Assembly (NCBI RefSeq): GCF_003413745.1
Contig: NZ_QVID01000002.1
Coordinates: forward strand, 434,001 to 498,000
Direction of reading: 5' to 3'
Source: Marixanthomonas ophiurae
GTDB lineage: Bacteria > Bacteroidota > Bacteroidia > Flavobacteriales > Flavobacteriaceae
DNA length: 64,000 nt
The translations under genes were made by a program, and so were the position numbers. Of this stretch, positions 8,827-17,027 are shown in pieces. A model generated the notes under the pieces. That model saw only the letters and a list, made by a program, of their open reading frames with translations, was not told the DNA's origin and searched no databases. The number at the start of each line of letters is the position of its first letter. Positions within the stretch are counted from its first letter, which is position 1.

Positions 8827-10275
8827 TTAACCTTCTTTTTCTTCTTTCTTTTTAAATAGTTTGCCAATTCGCTGTAGAAACGAATCAATATCAACAATAC
8901 CTTGATCGGTCGTGGCTCTATAGGTAAGCCAGATACTCAACGGAAACATAATGGCTGTACTTAGCCATGTAGCTATAAACGGGTGCATTGTGCCATCTTC
9001 AGCACTATTTTTTGCAAAAATACCTATAAAGTGATATGTTAAAAATAGAAGCACAGCAACTACCATAGGCAAACCCATTCCTCCTTTTCTAATAATGGCA
9101 CCTAAGGGGGCGCCAACGAAAAAGAGAATAATACAAGCTACGCCTAACACATACTTTTCGTGAAAAGCTATCTCAAATTTATTGAGTCGTTTAGATTTTA
9201 CGAAAAAGTCCCTTTTTTTTGCCTCTACAGATTGTATAGTTCCCCGAGAATTATTGATAGCAAGATCTAAAATACGTACTTTTTCGGATGTATTAAAAAT
9301 GTCTAAAATAGTGTTGATGGTATCAGTATCTATTTCTTTTCGGTCTAACGATGTGTGATGGGTACCAAACTTTGAAATACCACTTCTAAAATACATGTTA
9401 TTTGAAAAAGACTTCACATCGGCATTATAACTTCCAGATAACGAATCGAGCTCCACGACCAATTCGCCAGTGGTGTACATATTTTCATTATTGTAGTTGT
9501 TGTCTTTGTCAAAATCTGCATTGTTTAGTTCGGTAAGATCAATATTTATAGTATATTCTTTAAATTCACTTTTTGCAAAAGGCTCTCTTTTTTGGTCTTT
9601 TATGTCTTTAACCTGTACATCTTCATAATAATTACCATCATTTAAGATCAAGGAAAGGGTATTACTGCCTTCTTCACTGGCTAGCTCACCAGTATCGGCA
9701 ATGATAACTGTATAATTTCCGTTAGGTTTATCATTATTTTTTTTGTGAATAACAACGTTATCTAAAAATTGATCTTGATCACCACTTTTCTTTGCAACTT
9801 TTATATTGAAGTTGTCAATTTGGTTAAATTGCCCTTCTGTTACTACCATAGAAGGTTTTGTTTGCGCTATGTTTCGACGTAAATTTTGCCATTTATATTC
9901 TGAATAAGGAATAACATTATTAGCAAAGAAAAAAGCAGTTATCGATAGCATGGCTATAAACACCATAAGCGCTCGCATGGATCTCTGTAGTGAGATTCCA
10001 GTAGATTTCATGGCAGCAAATTCATATTTTTCAGCAAAGCTTCCAAAAACCATTAACGACGTCACTAAAACGGTGAGTGGTAATACTAATGGGATTAATC
10101 GAGGAGAAACATACCAAAGAAATTTTAGCACAATCCAGACATCAAGATCTTTACCTGCTAGTTCTGAAATGTATAACCAAATGGTTTGCAGTACAAAAAT
10201 GAACATTAAAATAATGAAAACGCTCAAGAACGTTTTCAAATAGGTGGTTAAAATGTATCTGTCTAATATCTTCAT
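8827..10275 (-). CDS. LptF/LptG family permease (YjgP/YjgQ)
   Basis: 482 residues with the LptF/G plan: an N-terminal membrane block (about residues 10-125, three segments), a large periplasmic beta-jellyroll-like domain (about 130-375), and a C-terminal membrane block with GAPLGAIIRKGGMGLPMVVAV and further segments to about residue 460. The opening MKILDRYILTTYLKTF and RGTIQSVEAKK are typical. It should work with LptB ATPase to draw lipopolysaccharide from the inner membrane. Bacteroidota often encode such permeases singly, so F or G cannot be assigned. It sits downstream of lolA and ftsK on the same strand, in an envelope-biogenesis group. Confidence 0.87.
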   Translation of the reverse strand: MKILDRYILTTYLKTFLSVFIILMFIFVLQTIWLYISELAGKDLDVWIVLKFLWYVSPRLIPLVLPLTVLVTSLMVFGSFAEKYEFAAMKSTGISLQRSMRALMVFIAMLSITAFFFANNVIPYSEYKWQNLRRNIAQTKPSMVVTEGQFNQIDNFNIKVAKKSGDQDQFLDNVVIHKKNNDKPNGNYTVIIADTGELASEEGSNTLSLILNDGNYYEDVQVKDIKDQKREPFAKSEFKEYTINIDLTELNNADFDKDNNYNNENMYTTGELVVELDSLSGSYNADVKSFSNNMYFRSGISKFGTHHTSLDRKEIDTDTINTILDIFNTSEKVRILDLAINNSRGTIQSVEAKKRDFFVKSKRLNKFEIAFHEKYVLGVACIILFFVGAPLGAIIRKGGMGLPMVVAVLLFLTYHFIGIFAKNSAEDGTMHPFIATWLSTAIMFPLSIWLTYRATTDQGIVDIDSFLQRIGKLFKKKEEKEG

Positions 10276-10282
10276 TTGGCTA

Positions 10283-10290
10283 CAAAAATA
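10283..10290 (-). promoter_or_regulatory. -7 box (TATTTTTG) before the LptF/G permease
   Basis: TATTTTTG lies on the minus strand 7 bases before the permease ATG. It matches TAnnTTTG but sits very close to the start and has no clear -33 element, so it is tentative. Confidence 0.3.
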
Positions 10291-10337
10291 ACATAATAAA
10301 GATGATTGTGATTGTGCTTAATCAAAGAAGGTTGTAA

Positions 10338-11000
10338 TTAATCAAGCCTATTAATATAGTACCCGTCAGATTCATATTTTGATTCATCAAAACTGAACAA
10401 TGTTTTGGAAAGTGGCTGATCAGTTTTAAACGAATTAACCGTTAAGGTGTAGGTAGTACCATTAGCATCGGTCTGTATTAACTTATAAATGTGTTTAGTT
10501 TGTACATCTATACCAAGTAAAATATCTTTAATTTCAGCATTTGAATCAATAGGTATCAACTTTACAAACTGAATTTTACGACCTTTTACGTTTTGCGTAA
10601 CATCCATTTTATAACGATATCCGTTTTCATAAAACGTAAGCATTTTTGAAGGAGTAATCTGCTTATCGTTTTTGGGATTATAATTTGAAATAGTTACCTC
10701 TTCATCTTCAGGAACAATGGTGTATATCTTTGTACCATCAAACATACTGGTAGTCCCCAACATATTCAGTACATATTTTTCTCCTGAAATAGTAACATCG
10801 CCACGGGTATCTTGACTTACATTTTCTTTTGTGTTGTTCAAGTTATACTTGAAGTCAATTTTAATATTATCATAGCTTTTTGCTTTTGTTGAAACTTCGT
10901 TCAACAAATTTTTAGCTTCTTGAGCCTGTAAAAAGCTTACTGATATACATGCTAAAACTATAAAAGTTACTGTTTTCAATTTATGCATCGTTGTTTTCAT
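10338..11000 (-). CDS. lolA: Outer-membrane lipoprotein carrier protein LolA-like
   Basis: 220 residues with a signal peptide that ends VSFLQAQ and a beta-rich mature part: AKNLLNEVSTKAKSYDNIKIDF, then repeated strands with RGDVTISGEKYVLNML and FDGTKIYTIVPEDEEVTIS, the usual LolA half-barrel pattern. LolA carries lipoproteins across the periplasm from LolCDE to the outer membrane. The start at 11000 overlaps the ftsK stop by 20 bases. An ATG at 10988 would overlap by 8 bases (ATGCATAA) and also leaves a good signal peptide, so either may be used. It is coupled to ftsK and followed by the Lpt permease. Confidence 0.87.
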   Translation of the reverse strand: MKTTMHKLKTVTFIVLACISVSFLQAQEAKNLLNEVSTKAKSYDNIKIDFKYNLNNTKENVSQDTRGDVTISGEKYVLNMLGTTSMFDGTKIYTIVPEDEEVTISNYNPKNDKQITPSKMLTFYENGYRYKMDVTQNVKGRKIQFVKLIPIDSNAEIKDILLGIDVQTKHIYKLIQTDANGTTYTLTVNSFKTDQPLSKTLFSFDESKYESDGYYINRLD

Positions 11001-13374
11001 TATCTAAATGTTGTTTAAGTGCTTCTAATGTTGGTACTAATACTTGTCTGGCTTTACTACCTTCAAACGGTCCTACTATTCCTGCTGCTTCCAGTTGGTC
11101 AATAATTCTTCCAGCCCGATTATATCCTAATTTTAACTTTCGTTGTAATAACGAAGCGGAGCCTTGCTGGGCAATAACTAATACTTCGGCAGCTTGCGGA
11201 AATAACTTGTCTCGTTCGTCGATAATATCATCAAGAGTTGTGCCACCTTCCTCACTTTCGTATTCCGGTAAATTATAGGCATCGGGATATGCTTTTTGTG
11301 AACCAATATACTCTGTAATATCCGCTATTTCGGGCGTATCAACAAAAGCACATTGTAGCCTTGTCAGGTCATTACCCTGCGTGTATAACATATCACCTCG
11401 ACCAATTAATTGATCGGCTCCAGAATTGTCCAAAATTGTACGGGAATCAATCTTACTGGTTACCCTAAAAGCCATACGTGCCGGGAAGTTGGCTTTAATA
11501 ATTCCCGTAATTACGTTAACCGAAGGACGTTGGGTAGCCACAATTAAATGGATGCCAATGGCACGTGCCAATTGTGCCAAACGGGCAATGGGTGTTTCCA
11601 CTTCTTTTCCGGCGGTCATGATTAAATCGGCAAATTCATCGATTACCAAGATAATATATGGAAGGAAACGGTGACCATCGTTCGGATTTAGTTTTCTCTT
11701 TTTAAATTTGACATTGTACTCTTTAATATTTCGGCAATAGGCTTCCTTTAATAAATCGTAACGGTCATCCATTTCAATACAAAGCGAATTAAGCGTGTTA
11801 ATTACCTTATTGGTATCCGTAATAATAGCTTCTTCGCTATCAGGTAGTTTTGCTAAATAGTGACGTTCAATTTTATTGAATAGCGTTAATTCTACCTTTT
11901 TAGGATCGACGAGTACAAATTTTACTTCCGCAGGATGTTTTTTGTATAATAAAGAAGTAAGGATAGCATTCAATCCAACCGATTTACCTTGCCCGGTAGC
12001 GCCTGCCATCAATAAGTGGGGCATTTTTGCCAGATCGACCACAAAGGTTTCGTTGCTAATGGTTTTACCCATAGCAAGCGGTAATTCCATTTCAGCTTTT
12101 TGAAATTTAGGCGAAGCAATCACTGAACGCATCGATACAATACGGGCATCTTTGTTTGGCACTTCAATACCAATAGTTCCACGGCCTGGAATAGGGGCGA
12201 TAATTCGAATACCTAAAGCTGAAAGCGATAATGCAATATCGTCTTCCAAATTTTTAATTTTTGAAATCCGGATTCCTGCCTCTGGTACAATTTCATATAA
12301 TGTTACCGTAGGACCAACCGTTGCTTTAATATTTGAAATCCCAATTTTGTAGTTGTTGAGGGTTTCTACAATGCGGTTTTTGTTTTCTTCTAGCTCTTCT
12401 TGATTAATGGTAATTCCTTTTCCACCAGTATAATCTTTTAGTAATTCAATAGTAGGGAATTTGTAGTTGCTGAGTTCCAAGGTAGGATCAAACTCGCCAA
12501 AATCTTCAACCAATTTGTTGCTAAGATCATCTTCAACTTCCTCCTCCTCAACGGCCTCTTCCACTTCCATGGTAACATCATTCTCTGAATCGGCTTTTGG
12601 GGTAGTTTTTAGCTCGGGCTCTATTTCTTTATCTCCTGCCTCATCGGTAGGCAAGTCGGAAATATCTGTTGCAACAGTTGCCGTTTCTTCTGTAGTAACA
12701 GTATCGACTACCGATTTTTCATAATCCGTTTGTGAGGGCTTTTCTTCCGAAGTACCTTCAGAGAAATCACTCTTCAGTTCTTTTTTAGTCTTTCTGAAAG
12801 CTGCAGCAACCCGATCAGGCGTTATATTTAATCTGATTACAAGATAAACGATTGCTAAAAAAACCATTGCCAAAATAGTTCCAGTAAGGCCTAAATAATC
12901 TTGGGATAGGTCGTTAAGTTCATAACCAATGACTCCGCTAAGTAAACTATTGGTTTCCGTAAAAAAACCGAAAAATACAGCAATCCATATCATCACCAAT
13001 ACTCCCCAAAACCAGAATCGTTTTAATTGTGTTTTTGTATAATCGAAAAAATAATAAATTCCTGTTAGTGTAATTAAAAAGGCAAGTATAAAAGCTGCGA
13101 TACCAAAACCTTCGTACACAAAAAAGTGTCCGACATTGGTGCCAAATTTACTGAGCCAGTTTTGTGTTTCTAGCTCACGTTCGGCAATGATGCCAACTTC
13201 ACTTTGGTCTGCTTGCCATGTAAAGAAATATGAGAAGAAAGAAAGAATTAGGGCTAATCCTAAGAAAAATAAAAAACCACCCAAAACAATCTTTTGCTGT
13301 TTAGAAAGGGCAAAAGAGATCTTTTTACGCGGCGTCTTGGTTTTTTTGGTTGCTTTTTTCTTCTTTCTCGCCAT
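10981..13374 (-). CDS. ftsK: DNA translocase FtsK
   Basis: 797 residues. There is a basic N-terminal tail (RKKKKATKKTKTPRKK), four membrane segments (about 28-190), an acidic low-complexity linker (about 200-300, rich in Glu, Thr and Ser), then alpha/beta motor domains with Walker A GATGQGKSVGLNA (Lys near 463) and Walker B PYIILVIDEFADLI. QRPSVNVITGIIKANFPARMAF and the C-terminal winged-helix gamma domain (about 725-790) also fit. It anchors at the division septum and pumps chromosome ends apart by reading KOPS-like sites. The linker is shorter than in E. coli FtsK, as usual in this phylum. It leads an operon with lolA. Confidence 0.96.
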   Translation of the reverse strand: MARKKKKATKKTKTPRKKISFALSKQQKIVLGGFLFFLGLALILSFFSYFFTWQADQSEVGIIAERELETQNWLSKFGTNVGHFFVYEGFGIAAFILAFLITLTGIYYFFDYTKTQLKRFWFWGVLVMIWIAVFFGFFTETNSLLSGVIGYELNDLSQDYLGLTGTILAMVFLAIVYLVIRLNITPDRVAAAFRKTKKELKSDFSEGTSEEKPSQTDYEKSVVDTVTTEETATVATDISDLPTDEAGDKEIEPELKTTPKADSENDVTMEVEEAVEEEEVEDDLSNKLVEDFGEFDPTLELSNYKFPTIELLKDYTGGKGITINQEELEENKNRIVETLNNYKIGISNIKATVGPTVTLYEIVPEAGIRISKIKNLEDDIALSLSALGIRIIAPIPGRGTIGIEVPNKDARIVSMRSVIASPKFQKAEMELPLAMGKTISNETFVVDLAKMPHLLMAGATGQGKSVGLNAILTSLLYKKHPAEVKFVLVDPKKVELTLFNKIERHYLAKLPDSEEAIITDTNKVINTLNSLCIEMDDRYDLLKEAYCRNIKEYNVKFKKRKLNPNDGHRFLPYIILVIDEFADLIMTAGKEVETPIARLAQLARAIGIHLIVATQRPSVNVITGIIKANFPARMAFRVTSKIDSRTILDNSGADQLIGRGDMLYTQGNDLTRLQCAFVDTPEIADITEYIGSQKAYPDAYNLPEYESEEGGTTLDDIIDERDKLFPQAAEVLVIAQQGSASLLQRKLKLGYNRAGRIIDQLEAAGIVGPFEGSKARQVLVPTLEALKQHLDNENNDA

Positions 13375-13397
13375 GGAGGATTGGGTTGTCTTTTGGG

Positions 13398-13405
13398 CAA
13401 AAATA
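13398..13405 (-). promoter_or_regulatory. -7 box (TATTTTTG) before ftsK
   Basis: TATTTTTG on the minus strand, 23 bases upstream of the ftsK ATG, is an exact TAnnTTTG match. A TTG occurs 15 bases further upstream, which is shorter than the usual spacing. Confidence 0.45.
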
Positions 13406-13480
13406 CAATATAGAACGTCACAAACTACATAAAATTATTGAAAATGCAGTGGTATTTTAGAGAAAGTAAAGTGTGGAAAA

Positions 13481-14455
13481 TTAACTAAATAGAGAATATG
13501 TAATTAAAAGCTTTCCGTCTTTTCGCCAACGGACCCAACCTTTTCCGTTTTCTGTTCTATTATCAGATAATAGGACGCCATATAACCAATCTCCTTCTAC
13601 AAACAGTGGTGTTATTAAGTCAAAGTCAGCGTTTACTTCACCTGCATAGTCCAGAGGCTTGACATGAACTTTTTGGTTATTTTTCGTAATAAACTCAACG
13701 CTATTCATGGATAAAATGTATTCTGGCCATCCAACTAAAGTTCCTTTGTTTTTATCGAGGTATGCTATGCGGTTGTCTTGAGCATTGGTTTCTATCTTGA
13801 CAAATTCATGACCAATGCCCAAAGCTTTAAAATGGATAATACCATAATCTAATTTGAGTTGAGCAGGCAGCAACCAAGGAGGAGCATACGTTGTCGTAAA
13901 GTTTTTATGTTTATCTAGAGTAAAAACAATACTGTCTTGTGGTATGTGTTCTGTAAGACCTTTTTCAAGGTTCACTGCTCCATAAAAGTAAAGTGTTCGA
14001 TGTTCATGAAAATTAGGTATAAAAAAACCAATGCCCATTTCTTTTTCATCGGAATTAATAGGCTTCATGCTGTCACGAAGTTCTAGCAAAGCTGTGGGTT
14101 CTGTTTTCGCTTCCGTAGGCGGTATTTCTTTGAAATCAGGTTTCTCTTCTTGCTTGTTTTGGCGTTCTAAATAACGATAATGTGTAATACCATAAGTGAT
14201 TACAAGCAATAAAAGAAGCAGCCAATTAAAGCGAACTATAAGCTTATGCTTTATATGGTACGCAATAAAAAAGGAAAAAATAAAAGCAATTCCTCCAAAT
14301 AAGGCACCATAGCCTAAAACAATAGCACCACCTGCTAATCCCTGATTTTTACCTGCTTCTAATAAACCAGCAACGTATAAACCAATTGCAAAAAACACAA
14401 GTAGCATTAAAAAGTAAAAAGCAATATTTGCTAGCTTTAGAAGTTTTTTCATCAT
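13481..14455 (-). CDS. Uncharacterised membrane protein with extracytoplasmic domain (324 aa)
   Basis: No family is recognised. The first 100 residues hold three hydrophobic segments (about 8-30, 43-66, 75-95). The remainder (about 100-324) is soluble and beta-rich, with GIGFFIPNFHEHRTLYFYG, YAPPWLLPAQLKLDYGIIHF, GTLVGWPEYILS and a closing GKGWVRWRKDGKLLITYSLF that resembles a small beta-repeat (W-R-K-D-G-K). The soluble part probably lies in the periplasm. It sits between ftsK and dgkA on the same strand but is separated from dgkA by about 200 bases with no gene. A second ATG (codon 2) is equally possible as the start. Confidence 0.7.
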   Translation of the reverse strand: MMKKLLKLANIAFYFLMLLVFFAIGLYVAGLLEAGKNQGLAGGAIVLGYGALFGGIAFIFSFFIAYHIKHKLIVRFNWLLLLLLVITYGITHYRYLERQNKQEEKPDFKEIPPTEAKTEPTALLELRDSMKPINSDEKEMGIGFFIPNFHEHRTLYFYGAVNLEKGLTEHIPQDSIVFTLDKHKNFTTTYAPPWLLPAQLKLDYGIIHFKALGIGHEFVKIETNAQDNRIAYLDKNKGTLVGWPEYILSMNSVEFITKNNQKVHVKPLDYAGEVNADFDLITPLFVEGDWLYGVLLSDNRTENGKGWVRWRKDGKLLITYSLFS

Positions 14456-14661
14456 TTAAAAACTAAGTGTTTTATCAATGGTTTTACAAATTTTCAAATC
14501 AATATAAAACTCTTCACTTAACTGAAACGATAAAAGAAAAACACATATAGTGGTAGGTGCATGTTTCATTTTTAAATTATTTGGTCGTATTAAAGATACC
14601 CAAATTAATTAAATGAAAACAGTATTGCAATGTAGTAATTATCTGACTTATAGACTATTGG

Positions 14662-15021
14662 TTAAAATTTTGGAATGTAAATAATACATCCTATTATAAT
14701 CGCCCCAATTGCAGCAAAGAAAACTGCTCCAGCGGCTACATCTTTTATAAGTCCTATTTTATTATGAAAATCAGGATGAACAAAATCGGCAATTTCTTCA
14801 GCTGCAGTATTTAATCCTTCAATGCTCATCACTAATGCAATGGCAAATACTTGGAGCATCCATTCGGTTGTAGAAATATTAAAATAAAAACCAGCAATAG
14901 TCATTATAACCCCTATAAAAGCCTGCATTTGTATGCTATGCTCATTCTTGAGTAACATCCAAGCACCTTTGGCTGCGTAGCCACAACCTTTAAGGCGTTT
15001 ACCAAGAAAGGAATTCCACAT
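14662..15021 (-). CDS. dgkA: Diacylglycerol kinase, DgkA type
   Basis: 119 residues with three membrane segments and the family signature EGLNTAAEEIADFVHPDFHNKIGLIKDVAAGAVFFAA (E-x-x-N-T-A, then K-D-x-A-A-A-A-V). In the DgkA family the Glu, Asn and Lys-Asp residues bind MgATP and lipid. It phosphorylates diacylglycerol or undecaprenol in the inner membrane. Gram-negative DgkA uses diacylglycerol and Gram-positive relatives use undecaprenol, and the sequence alone does not decide. It ends close to the neighbouring tpx start-to-stop line: tpx stops 5 bases upstream, so the two are probably one transcript. Confidence 0.9.
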   Translation of the reverse strand: MWNSFLGKRLKGCGYAAKGAWMLLKNEHSIQMQAFIGVIMTIAGFYFNISTTEWMLQVFAIALVMSIEGLNTAAEEIADFVHPDFHNKIGLIKDVAAGAVFFAAIGAIIIGCIIYIPKF

Positions 15022-15025
15022 ATTA

Positions 15026-15526
15026 TTATAATAATGGCTTTAATGCTGATAGATAATCGGGCTCTTCACCAATTTCAGGTACTTGTTGTGAGTGAATTAC
15101 AGTACCTTCTTCATCTAAAACAATTACAGCTCTTGAATGAAGTCCTTCTAAAGCACCGCTAATCATCTCTAGTCCATATTCTTTCCCGAAGTTTCCAGTT
15201 TTAAAGTCTGAAAGGTTAGTTACGTTACTAATATCTTCATCACTTACAAAACGTTTTTGAGCAAAGGGAAGATCGCGTGAAATACACAATACTTCGGTGT
15301 TTTTTAAACCCGTTGCTTTTTCATTAAACTTTCTAACAGAGGTAGCACACACATTAGTGTCTATACTCGGAAAAATATTTAAAACAATGCGTTTGCCTTT
15401 ATAATCTTCAAGGGTCTTGGTTGACATGTCTTGTGCCGTCAGTTTAAAATTAGGGACTTTGTCACCTTTTTGAGGTAGCTTCCCTGAAGTTTCAATTTTA
15501 TTTCCGCCTAATGTAATATGTGCCAT
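15026..15526 (-). CDS. tpx: Thiol peroxidase Tpx lacking the canonical resolving cysteine
   Basis: 166 residues of the Tpx class of atypical 2-Cys peroxiredoxins, which reduce peroxides with thioredoxin. The peroxidatic Cys60 is in NIFPSIDTNVCATSVRKF. LCISRDLPFAQKRF follows, but the next residue, where E. coli Tpx has resolving Cys95 (R-F-C), is Val94. The only other cysteine is Cys81 (L-C-I-S), matching the non-essential Cys82 of E. coli. The rest (GALEGLHSRAVIVLDEEG, EPDYLSALK) is normal. It may act as a 1-Cys enzyme or use Cys81. It lies 5 bases before dgkA on the same strand. Confidence 0.92.
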   Translation of the reverse strand: MAHITLGGNKIETSGKLPQKGDKVPNFKLTAQDMSTKTLEDYKGKRIVLNIFPSIDTNVCATSVRKFNEKATGLKNTEVLCISRDLPFAQKRFVSDEDISNVTNLSDFKTGNFGKEYGLEMISGALEGLHSRAVIVLDEEGTVIHSQQVPEIGEEPDYLSALKPLL

Positions 15527-15619
15527 TTTTGTCTTTTTTATATGAAATATAAAGTTACATAATCCTTTTGTTGATATTTCTAAAAGTAATCATAAACATT
15601 TGACTCTTTTCTGGAAATA

Positions 15620-15654
15620 AAAATCCCCCAACAATTATTATGAAGGGGGATTTT
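15620..15654 (-). terminator. Rho-independent terminator after the peroxiredoxin operon
   Basis: AAAATCCCCC (15620-15629) pairs with GGGGGATTTT (15645-15654) across a 15-base loop. On the minus strand the right arm runs into TTTTTATTT. It separates the peroxiredoxin operon from tpx. Confidence 0.8.
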
Positions 15655-15675
15655 AAAAATATTATTCCTTACGTG

Positions 15676-15924
15676 CTACCGGTCTATAGAGCCAATAACT
15701 TTCTTTGAAAAAGCATTAGCTGCATCACGTTCCGGCATTCCGTCTTCGATCATTTTACTAACTTCTAAAGCACCACAAAGATTGGTGATTAATTCACCCA
15801 CGACATTTAGCTCTTCGTCACTAATACGATTGTATTCGCTAAAAGACTCTAAAACTTCAATGCAGTTTTCTATTTGTGCTGTAGAGTTATTGCGTTGTAA
15901 GTGTTTAATTACTGGCAACTTCAT
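15676..15924 (-). CDS. Small conserved protein of the peroxiredoxin operon (DUF6952-like, 82 aa)
   Basis: 82 residues, mostly helical by composition, beginning MKLPVIKHLQRNNSTAQIEN and containing EELNVVGELITNLCGALEVS and RDAANAFSKKVIGSIDR. One cysteine is present (L-C-G). It overlaps the thioredoxin gene by 20 bases and ends just before a strong terminator, so it is the last gene of a peroxiredoxin-thioredoxin operon. I believe it belongs to the small flavobacterial family DUF6952, but that is from memory. Its function is unknown. Context suggests a helper in peroxide or thiol metabolism. Confidence 0.8.
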   Translation of the reverse strand: MKLPVIKHLQRNNSTAQIENCIEVLESFSEYNRISDEELNVVGELITNLCGALEVSKMIEDGMPERDAANAFSKKVIGSIDR

Positions 15925-16219
15925 CTACTAATTCTTTTAATGGATCAAACTTGTTGGTTTGAACCTGATTAACAAATTTTCCGTCTTTGAAGGTTGCAAA
16001 AGTTGGCAAGTTATCCACGGTAGCCATTTGGCGGCTTTCTGGGAATTTTTCTGCATCAACAATTACGAATTTAAAATTTTCTACTTCATTAGAAAGCTTT
16101 TTAAATTTCGGTTTCATCAATCTACAGTTACCACACCAAGATGCAGCGTACTGTACAACCACATTTTGCTCTTCTTCAACCAGTTGTTTTAAACTATCTT
16201 CTTTAAGCTCTACTAACAT
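15905..16219 (-). CDS. Thioredoxin-family protein (CGNC active site)
   Basis: 104 residues with a complete thioredoxin fold. The active site is YAASWCGNCRLMKPKF with Cys29 and Cys32, and the cis-Pro is in DNLPTFATF. There is no signal peptide, so it is cytoplasmic. The CGNC pair differs from the CGPC of general thioredoxins and changes the redox potential. It starts 5 bases after the peroxiredoxin stop and overlaps the next small gene by 20 bases, so it is the probable electron donor for the peroxiredoxin. Confidence 0.9.
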   Translation of the reverse strand: MLVELKEDSLKQLVEEEQNVVVQYAASWCGNCRLMKPKFKKLSNEVENFKFVIVDAEKFPESRQMATVDNLPTFATFKDGKFVNQVQTNKFDPLKELVDEVASN

Positions 16220-16224
16220 ACTGT

Positions 16225-16860
16225 TTAGTTTTGTAGGTACGTAGCAACACCATCACGGGTAGCAATCATACCTTCTTTACCTTCTTCCCAGTTAGCTGGG
16301 CATACTTCCCCTTTTTCTTGAACGTGTGTATATGCATCAACTAATCTTAGGTATTCGTTTACGTTACGACCTAATGGCATATCGTTTACACTTTCGTGAA
16401 ATATTTTACCTTCTTCATCAATAAGGTATGTTGCACGATAGGTTACGTTAGAACCTTTAAGAGTAACTAAATCTTGTTCTTCGTCATACGATTCTCCTTC
16501 AATATCAAGAATGCCTAATGCGCTAGAAAGGTTGCGGTTTGTATCGGCCAATAGTGGGTAAGTAACACCTTCAATACCTCCGTTGTCTCTTGGTGTGTTT
16601 AACCACGCAAAGTGAACTTCAGGAGTATCGCAAGAAGCACCAATTACCATTGTGTTTTTATCTTCAAACTGCTTTAAAGCCTCTTGAAATTTGTGAATTT
16701 CAGTAGGGCACACATAAGTAAAGTCTTTAGGGTACCAGAATAAGATTACTTTTTTATTATTCTTTTTAGCTTCTTCTAGAACGTTAATTTGAAGGGTGTC
16801 GCCCATCTCGTTCATAGCATCTACTGTAATATTTGGAAATTGTTTTCCTACTAATGACAT
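16225..16860 (-). CDS. Typical 2-Cys peroxiredoxin (AhpC/Prx1 type)
   Basis: 211 residues. The peroxidatic Cys51 is in FWYPKDFTYVCPTEIHKF and the resolving Cys187 in EVCPANWEEGKEGM near the C terminus, the arrangement of dimeric 2-Cys peroxiredoxins. The conserved Arg region (RATYLIDEEGKIFH) is also present. It reduces hydrogen and alkyl peroxides in the cytoplasm. It leads an operon with a CGNC thioredoxin and a small protein, and no AhpF reductase is nearby. A TATTTTTG -7 box lies about 38 bases upstream. OxyR, a likely regulator, is encoded at 44.6-45.6 kb. Confidence 0.93.
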   Translation of the reverse strand: MSLVGKQFPNITVDAMNEMGDTLQINVLEEAKKNNKKVILFWYPKDFTYVCPTEIHKFQEALKQFEDKNTMVIGASCDTPEVHFAWLNTPRDNGGIEGVTYPLLADTNRNLSSALGILDIEGESYDEEQDLVTLKGSNVTYRATYLIDEEGKIFHESVNDMPLGRNVNEYLRLVDAYTHVQEKGEVCPANWEEGKEGMIATRDGVATYLQN

Positions 16861-16898
16861 ATAATTTTATTTTTAAGGTTATTGTTTTATTTCAAGAG

Positions 16899-16906
16899 CA
16901 AAAATA
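16899..16906 (-). promoter_or_regulatory. -7 box (TATTTTTG) before the peroxiredoxin operon
   Basis: Exact TAnnTTTG match on the minus strand, 38 bases upstream of the peroxiredoxin ATG. The -33 position has no TTG, which would fit a promoter that needs an activator such as OxyR. Confidence 0.45.
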
Positions 16907-17027
16907 GGAGAAATAACCGCGTGATTTTCTAAATGAAAACGTAAAATTCTATCTAAGTATAGATAAAACAAATAGTTCATGATTGTAATTATAGAAAAAA
17001 CATTATAATACTTGTGAAGTATAAGTT

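Noticed and set aside
12467-12724. Ser/Thr-rich 85-aa frame antisense to ftsK
   Set aside because: Antisense of the acidic Glu/Thr linker of FtsK, which produces Ser-rich reading by base composition.
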